DNA of 64,000 bases, from positions 1-64,000 of the forward strand of contig NZ_SRLD01000013.1 in the NCBI RefSeq assembly GCF_004745955.1, written 5' to 3'. Below are positions 61,178 through 64,000 of this stretch, piece after piece. Source of the DNA: Hymenobacter elongatus. Lineage in GTDB: Bacteria; Bacteroidota; Bacteroidia; Cytophagales; Hymenobacteraceae. The notes beneath the pieces are model-generated. The model worked only from the letters and a program-made list of their open reading frames with translations. It did not search any database and was not told the DNA's origin. Made by a program: the position numbers and the translations under genes. How positions within the stretch are numbered: position 1 is the stretch's first letter; the number at the start of each line of letters is the position of its first letter.

Positions 61178-61654
61178 ATGCAAATCCACTGGCTGCTCCG
61201 TATCGGCTTTTTCGGCTTAGCCTGTAGCAGCTTCAGCCACATGGCGCAGGCGCAAGTCAGGCCCGGCCACCCGGCCGTGGCGGATACTGCTCTGAGTCAG
61301 AAAACGGCCAACGGCGTCCGCTACACGGTGCGGCAGCTCGGCACTGGCCCCAAGGCCCAAACCGGCGACCGGATGCAGGTTCATTACACCGGCCTGTTGC
61401 CCGATGGGCATATCTTCGATTCGTCGGTAGCGCAGGGGCGGCCGTTGCGCCTGCGGGTAGGCCAGGGCGAGGTAATTCCGGGCTGGGATGAAATTCTGCT
61501 GTTGCTACCGATGGGCAGCCGGGCGCGGGTCTGGATACCGGCCGCGCTGGCGTATGGCAGCACGGGTGTCCGCAACCCGGATGATGAGCAACGGTTTATC
61601 GTACCGCCCAATACTGACCTTATTTTTGAGCTGGAAGTCGTTAAGATACGCTAG
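61178..61654 (+). CDS. Exported FKBP-type peptidyl-prolyl isomerase 4
   Basis: The 158-residue protein has a signal peptide (LLRIGFFGLACSSFSHMAQAQ) without a good lipobox position. The FKBP domain (about 58-158) shows MQVHYTGLLPDGHIFDSSVAQG, GEVIPGWDEILLLLPMGSRARVWIPAALAYGSTGVR and NTDLIFELEVVKI. The active-site residues are retained. Last of four, ending before a terminator. Confidence 0.88.
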   Translation: MQIHWLLRIGFFGLACSSFSHMAQAQVRPGHPAVADTALSQKTANGVRYTVRQLGTGPKAQTGDRMQVHYTGLLPDGHIFDSSVAQGRPLRLRVGQGEVIPGWDEILLLLPMGSRARVWIPAALAYGSTGVRNPDDEQRFIVPPNTDLIFELEVVKIR

Positions 61655-61667
61655 CCCTCCTCATCGC

Positions 61668-61703
61668 AAAAAAGCTCCTGCCAATGATGGCAGGAGCTTT
61701 TTT
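61668..61703. terminator. Terminator between the FKBP array and recO
   Basis: AAAAAAGCTCCTGCCA pairs with TGGCAGGAGCTTTTTT around a four-base loop, 14 bases after the fourth FKBP stop. It faces the convergent recO. Confidence 0.9.
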
Positions 61704-61768
61704 GTGTTAGGCTGCCAGCGGTAAGGGCTGCCGCGGCTACTCGTAGGCAGTGTGCGCTTACCCCGCTG

Positions 61769-62491
61769 CTACTCGGCCAAAACTTCCGAGAGAACCGCCA
61801 AAGAGCGTATATCGCCCAGCTTTTCGATGTGGAGCTGATAGTAGCGAATGAGCACGTTCAGAAGCTCGCGCCGGATGCGGCCGTTGGGAATCGTGGTGTG
61901 GTCGGGAGTTTGCAGAAGCTCATCGAAGTACTGATCGAATTCGCGGAAGCGGAGGACCGCCGGGCCGGCCTCGGCGGCGGCCGTAGTGGGAGCCACCGAG
62001 GCGAAAGCTACCTGCGTCGTGATTTCCTGCCCCGATTCGATACCAAAGCCCAGATAGCTGGCCAGCTGCAGCAGAAAAATCAAGGCGAAGTTCTCAAATC
62101 CCGTCCGTTGCTGATCGAAGCGCACGATGGAGTCGTGGAGGAAAGCGAACAACGGCTCGTTCTCTTCTTCCTCCAGCAGCGTGCGGCTGACGACTTCCGA
62201 CAGGAAAAAGACGACGCTGCTTTTGGGCACATCGTAGGGCAGCGTGCTGAAGGGCACGGCGCACCGGAACTCGGCCAGCCGCGTGATACCGCCCTGCCGG
62301 GACGTGTAGGCTACCAGGTCGAGCAGCGTGAAGGGCTGAAACAGCGCAATACGCCCCGGTGGCTTAGCCTTGCGCACCCCATTGATGATATAGGTCTGCA
62401 GACCCAGCCGCTCCGTGTAAATGCGGGCAATGATGGATGTCTCGCGGTATTTGATGTAGTTCAGGACGATGCCCCGGGTTTTGATCAGCAT
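61769..62491 (-). CDS. recO: DNA repair protein RecO
   Basis: The 240-residue protein has the RecO start MLIKTRGIVLNYIKYRETSIIARIYTERLGLQTYIINGVRK (OB fold) and the following LLDLVAYTSRQGGITRLAEF. The C-terminal helical part has the FENFALIFLLQLASYLGFGIES segment. RecO loads RecA with RecF/RecR in single-strand gap repair. A Cys zinc site, seen in some RecO proteins, is not present here. It is transcribed in the same direction as the PorZ-like gene upstream (105-base gap). Confidence 0.9.
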   Translation of the reverse strand: MLIKTRGIVLNYIKYRETSIIARIYTERLGLQTYIINGVRKAKPPGRIALFQPFTLLDLVAYTSRQGGITRLAEFRCAVPFSTLPYDVPKSSVVFFLSEVVSRTLLEEEENEPLFAFLHDSIVRFDQQRTGFENFALIFLLQLASYLGFGIESGQEITTQVAFASVAPTTAAAEAGPAVLRFREFDQYFDELLQTPDHTTIPNGRIRRELLNVLIRYYQLHIEKLGDIRSLAVLSEVLAE

Positions 62492-62596
62492 GGATAGGCA
62501 GAAGCAGGTAGTGGCGCGCCAGCCAAAGGCGGCTCACGCAGTAGAGAAACACGGCTCCGGGCCCGATGGCTCCCTGGGGCTCCCCAAGGCCACTCT

Positions 62597-64000
62597 TTAT
62601 TTTTCCACTACGGCGATTTTACTAACGCAGCCGTTTTTTCCATCCGCATCCGACGACAGCACCAAATACACGCCCGACTGCACTTTGCGGCCGTTGTAGT
62701 CATTCAGATTCCAGGTCACGGTGCCGCCGCTGGCCCGGGTCTGATACACCATTTTGCCCGTCACGTCCGTAATTTTGACCGTGCCATTGTTGGCTAACCC
62801 GGTAATGCCCACCTGCCCGGTAAAGTCGGTGCGCACCGGGTTGGGCGACACTTTCGCGCAGTCGGGCTTGCCCTCCGTCACAGAAGCCGAGCCCCGGTAG
62901 GATACCACTCCTGCATCAGTTACCACGAACACTTCTCCCGTGCGGTCATTCACCTCTACATCCACGATATTATTGGAAGGCAACGGGCTGTTTTCGGTCG
63001 TAAAATAGAGCAAGTCCTCGTCGGCATCCTCACTGAAAAGCCACAAGCCCCGCTCCGTGCCAAACCACTTGCGGTTGCCGCCATCCACGGCCACGGTTTT
63101 CACCACTTCATTGAGCAGAGCCCGAAACCCGGTACTGATGCCCCGCTGCACAAGCGGCTGCTGAAAGCTGTTGCCATCCGGCAAAAAGACCGTCCCGGGG
63201 TCAGCAAAAACGGCAATGCCTTTCGACGTTGCGACCCATATATTGCCTTTGCGGTCTTTGATGAGGTCATAAATCTCGTCGGAGGGCAGTTCGCTGTTGC
63301 CGGTTGTGAAGTAGCGGATATTCTGATTGATGGGGTCGTAGGCAATAAGGCCGATGCCGGTGCGCGACTGCGACACCCACACATACCCATTGTCATCCAC
63401 GACGATACGCTCCAGATTATCGAAACCCGCGAAGTAGGGCATGTTGCGCCAAACGCCGGTGGAGGGGTTATACAGGTGCAGACCCGAAATGCTTTTCAGC
63501 TCCGGGTGCCGGTTTACGACCCATATATTGCCAGCGGCATCGGTGGTCAGGTCGGTAATCCGGGTGTAGTTGGGGTCGGTGGGAATGGCACTGCGCAGCG
63601 TGACTCCAGGCGTGCCCTGCGTGAACTGCTTGAAATCTTCGGGCCCCTTCCATTGCAGCAGGCCATTGCCATAGGTGGCGATGTAGAGGGTGCCATCGAC
63701 CGTACGAATGCCCCGGGTAATGTCCTTGAACCTGGGTAAGCCTGGGGTCGGGGGAACGTTGTCGTTCGTAAAATTGGTCCAGCGGCCGTCTTTGTACTCA
63801 AAAAAGCCCCCCAGCCAATCCTGCTGCAGATACCGGTTGAAATAGCCCCCGCTGAATATATCCACCGTGTTGGAGCGGGCATCAGCCAGTACGCTGAAGG
63901 AGCGCGCAAACGCGGGCGCATTGGTAACAAAGCTTTCGGCCTGCTGCCCATCCATGGTTTTAACCAAGCCCATCTGAAAGTCGGCCACGTAAAAAGCACC
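62597..64000 (-). CDS. PorZ-like propeller protein with T9SS sorting tail (partial)
   Basis: The gene reads on the minus strand to the right edge, so its N-terminus is missing; 467 codons are visible. Residues include repeated propeller blades (GNIWVVNRHPELK, GYVWVSQSRTGIG, GNIWVATSKGIAVFAD, NRKWFGTERGLWLF), as in two-component regulator propellers, and the C-terminal about 80 residues (KVSPNPVRTDFTGQV to GCVSKIAVVEK) form a T9SS type A sorting domain. This layout, and the position next to recO, resembles PorZ, which takes part in type IX secretion and anionic LPS attachment; the assignment is not proven. Confidence 0.75.
   Translation of the reverse strand, partial: GAFYVADFQMGLVKTMDGQQAESFVTNAPAFARSFSVLADARSNTVDIFSGGYFNRYLQQDWLGGFFEYKDGRWTNFTNDNVPPTPGLPRFKDITRGIRTVDGTLYIATYGNGLLQWKGPEDFKQFTQGTPGVTLRSAIPTDPNYTRITDLTTDAAGNIWVVNRHPELKSISGLHLYNPSTGVWRNMPYFAGFDNLERIVVDDNGYVWVSQSRTGIGLIAYDPINQNIRYFTTGNSELPSDEIYDLIKDRKGNIWVATSKGIAVFADPGTVFLPDGNSFQQPLVQRGISTGFRALLNEVVKTVAVDGGNRKWFGTERGLWLFSEDADEDLLYFTTENSPLPSNNIVDVEVNDRTGEVFVVTDAGVVSYRGSASVTEGKPDCAKVSPNPVRTDFTGQVGITGLANNGTVKITDVTGKMVYQTRASGGTVTWNLNDYNGRKVQSGVYLVLSSDADGKNGCVSKIAVVEK

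Overview
The window looks like a chromosomal segment of a GC-rich Bacteroidota bacterium, most likely Cytophagales close to Hymenobacter. The evidence is the protein families (type IX secretion sorting tails, propeller-type histidine kinase, an ABC permease fused to an M1 peptidase, a short NuoG), promoters matching the Bacteroidota -33 TTTG / -7 TAnnTTTG pattern, and many dispersed palindromic repeats. No rRNA, tRNA, CRISPR array or prophage was recognised. Identifications rest on motifs read by eye, not on database searches.

Region 1-4.8 kb holds housekeeping and small genes: a PH-domain protein, type II NADH dehydrogenase, a carboxypeptidase-regulatory-like secreted protein, an ArsR-type regulator, a ferredoxin-like protein and a YjjG-type HAD nucleotidase. 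Region 4.8-11.5 kb is the most unusual part, a class I lanthipeptide-like cluster. It has a full-length LanB dehydratase, a LanC-like protein in which all four zinc/catalytic positions are replaced, and a 59-residue precursor gene (6211-6390, minus strand) that contains no cysteine. A LytS/LytTR two-component system sits inside it. A Cys-free substrate paired with a zinc-less cyclase homologue suggests a dehydrated but non-lanthionine peptide product.

Region 11.9-17.8 kb carries a dNMP kinase-like gene, a secreted zinc phospholipase C/S1-P1-type protein, proline catabolism (pruA), a frameshifted small secreted gene and a decayed Uma2 nuclease pseudogene. Region 17.9-34.6 kb is the respiratory complex I locus, nuoA-J then nuoK-N. 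It is interrupted by a MntA/HepT toxin-antitoxin pair (between nuoD and nuoE), a superinfection-immunity/SHOCT gene (between nuoL and nuoM) and an oppositely oriented sigma factor/membrane protein pair (between nuoJ and nuoK). Most longer nuo junctions hold an inverted or low-complexity repeat, two of which include the upstream stop codon.

Region 34.6-46 kb contains a DUF937-OmpA protein, a PolB-like 3'-5' exonuclease, a NarL response regulator with a large propeller histidine kinase, a REP-associated tyrosine transposase flanked by REP-type hairpins, a 61-nt perfect palindrome, and aspS. Region 45.4-55 kb has an ABC ATPase with its permease/M1 peptidase partner, small secreted proteins, tadA, superoxide dismutase, and a regulator with two related membrane proteins. 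Region 55.5-64 kb has a nucleoside permease, ndk, a DHH phosphoesterase, four consecutive FKBP-type prolyl isomerases, recO and a PorZ-like propeller protein that runs off the right edge.
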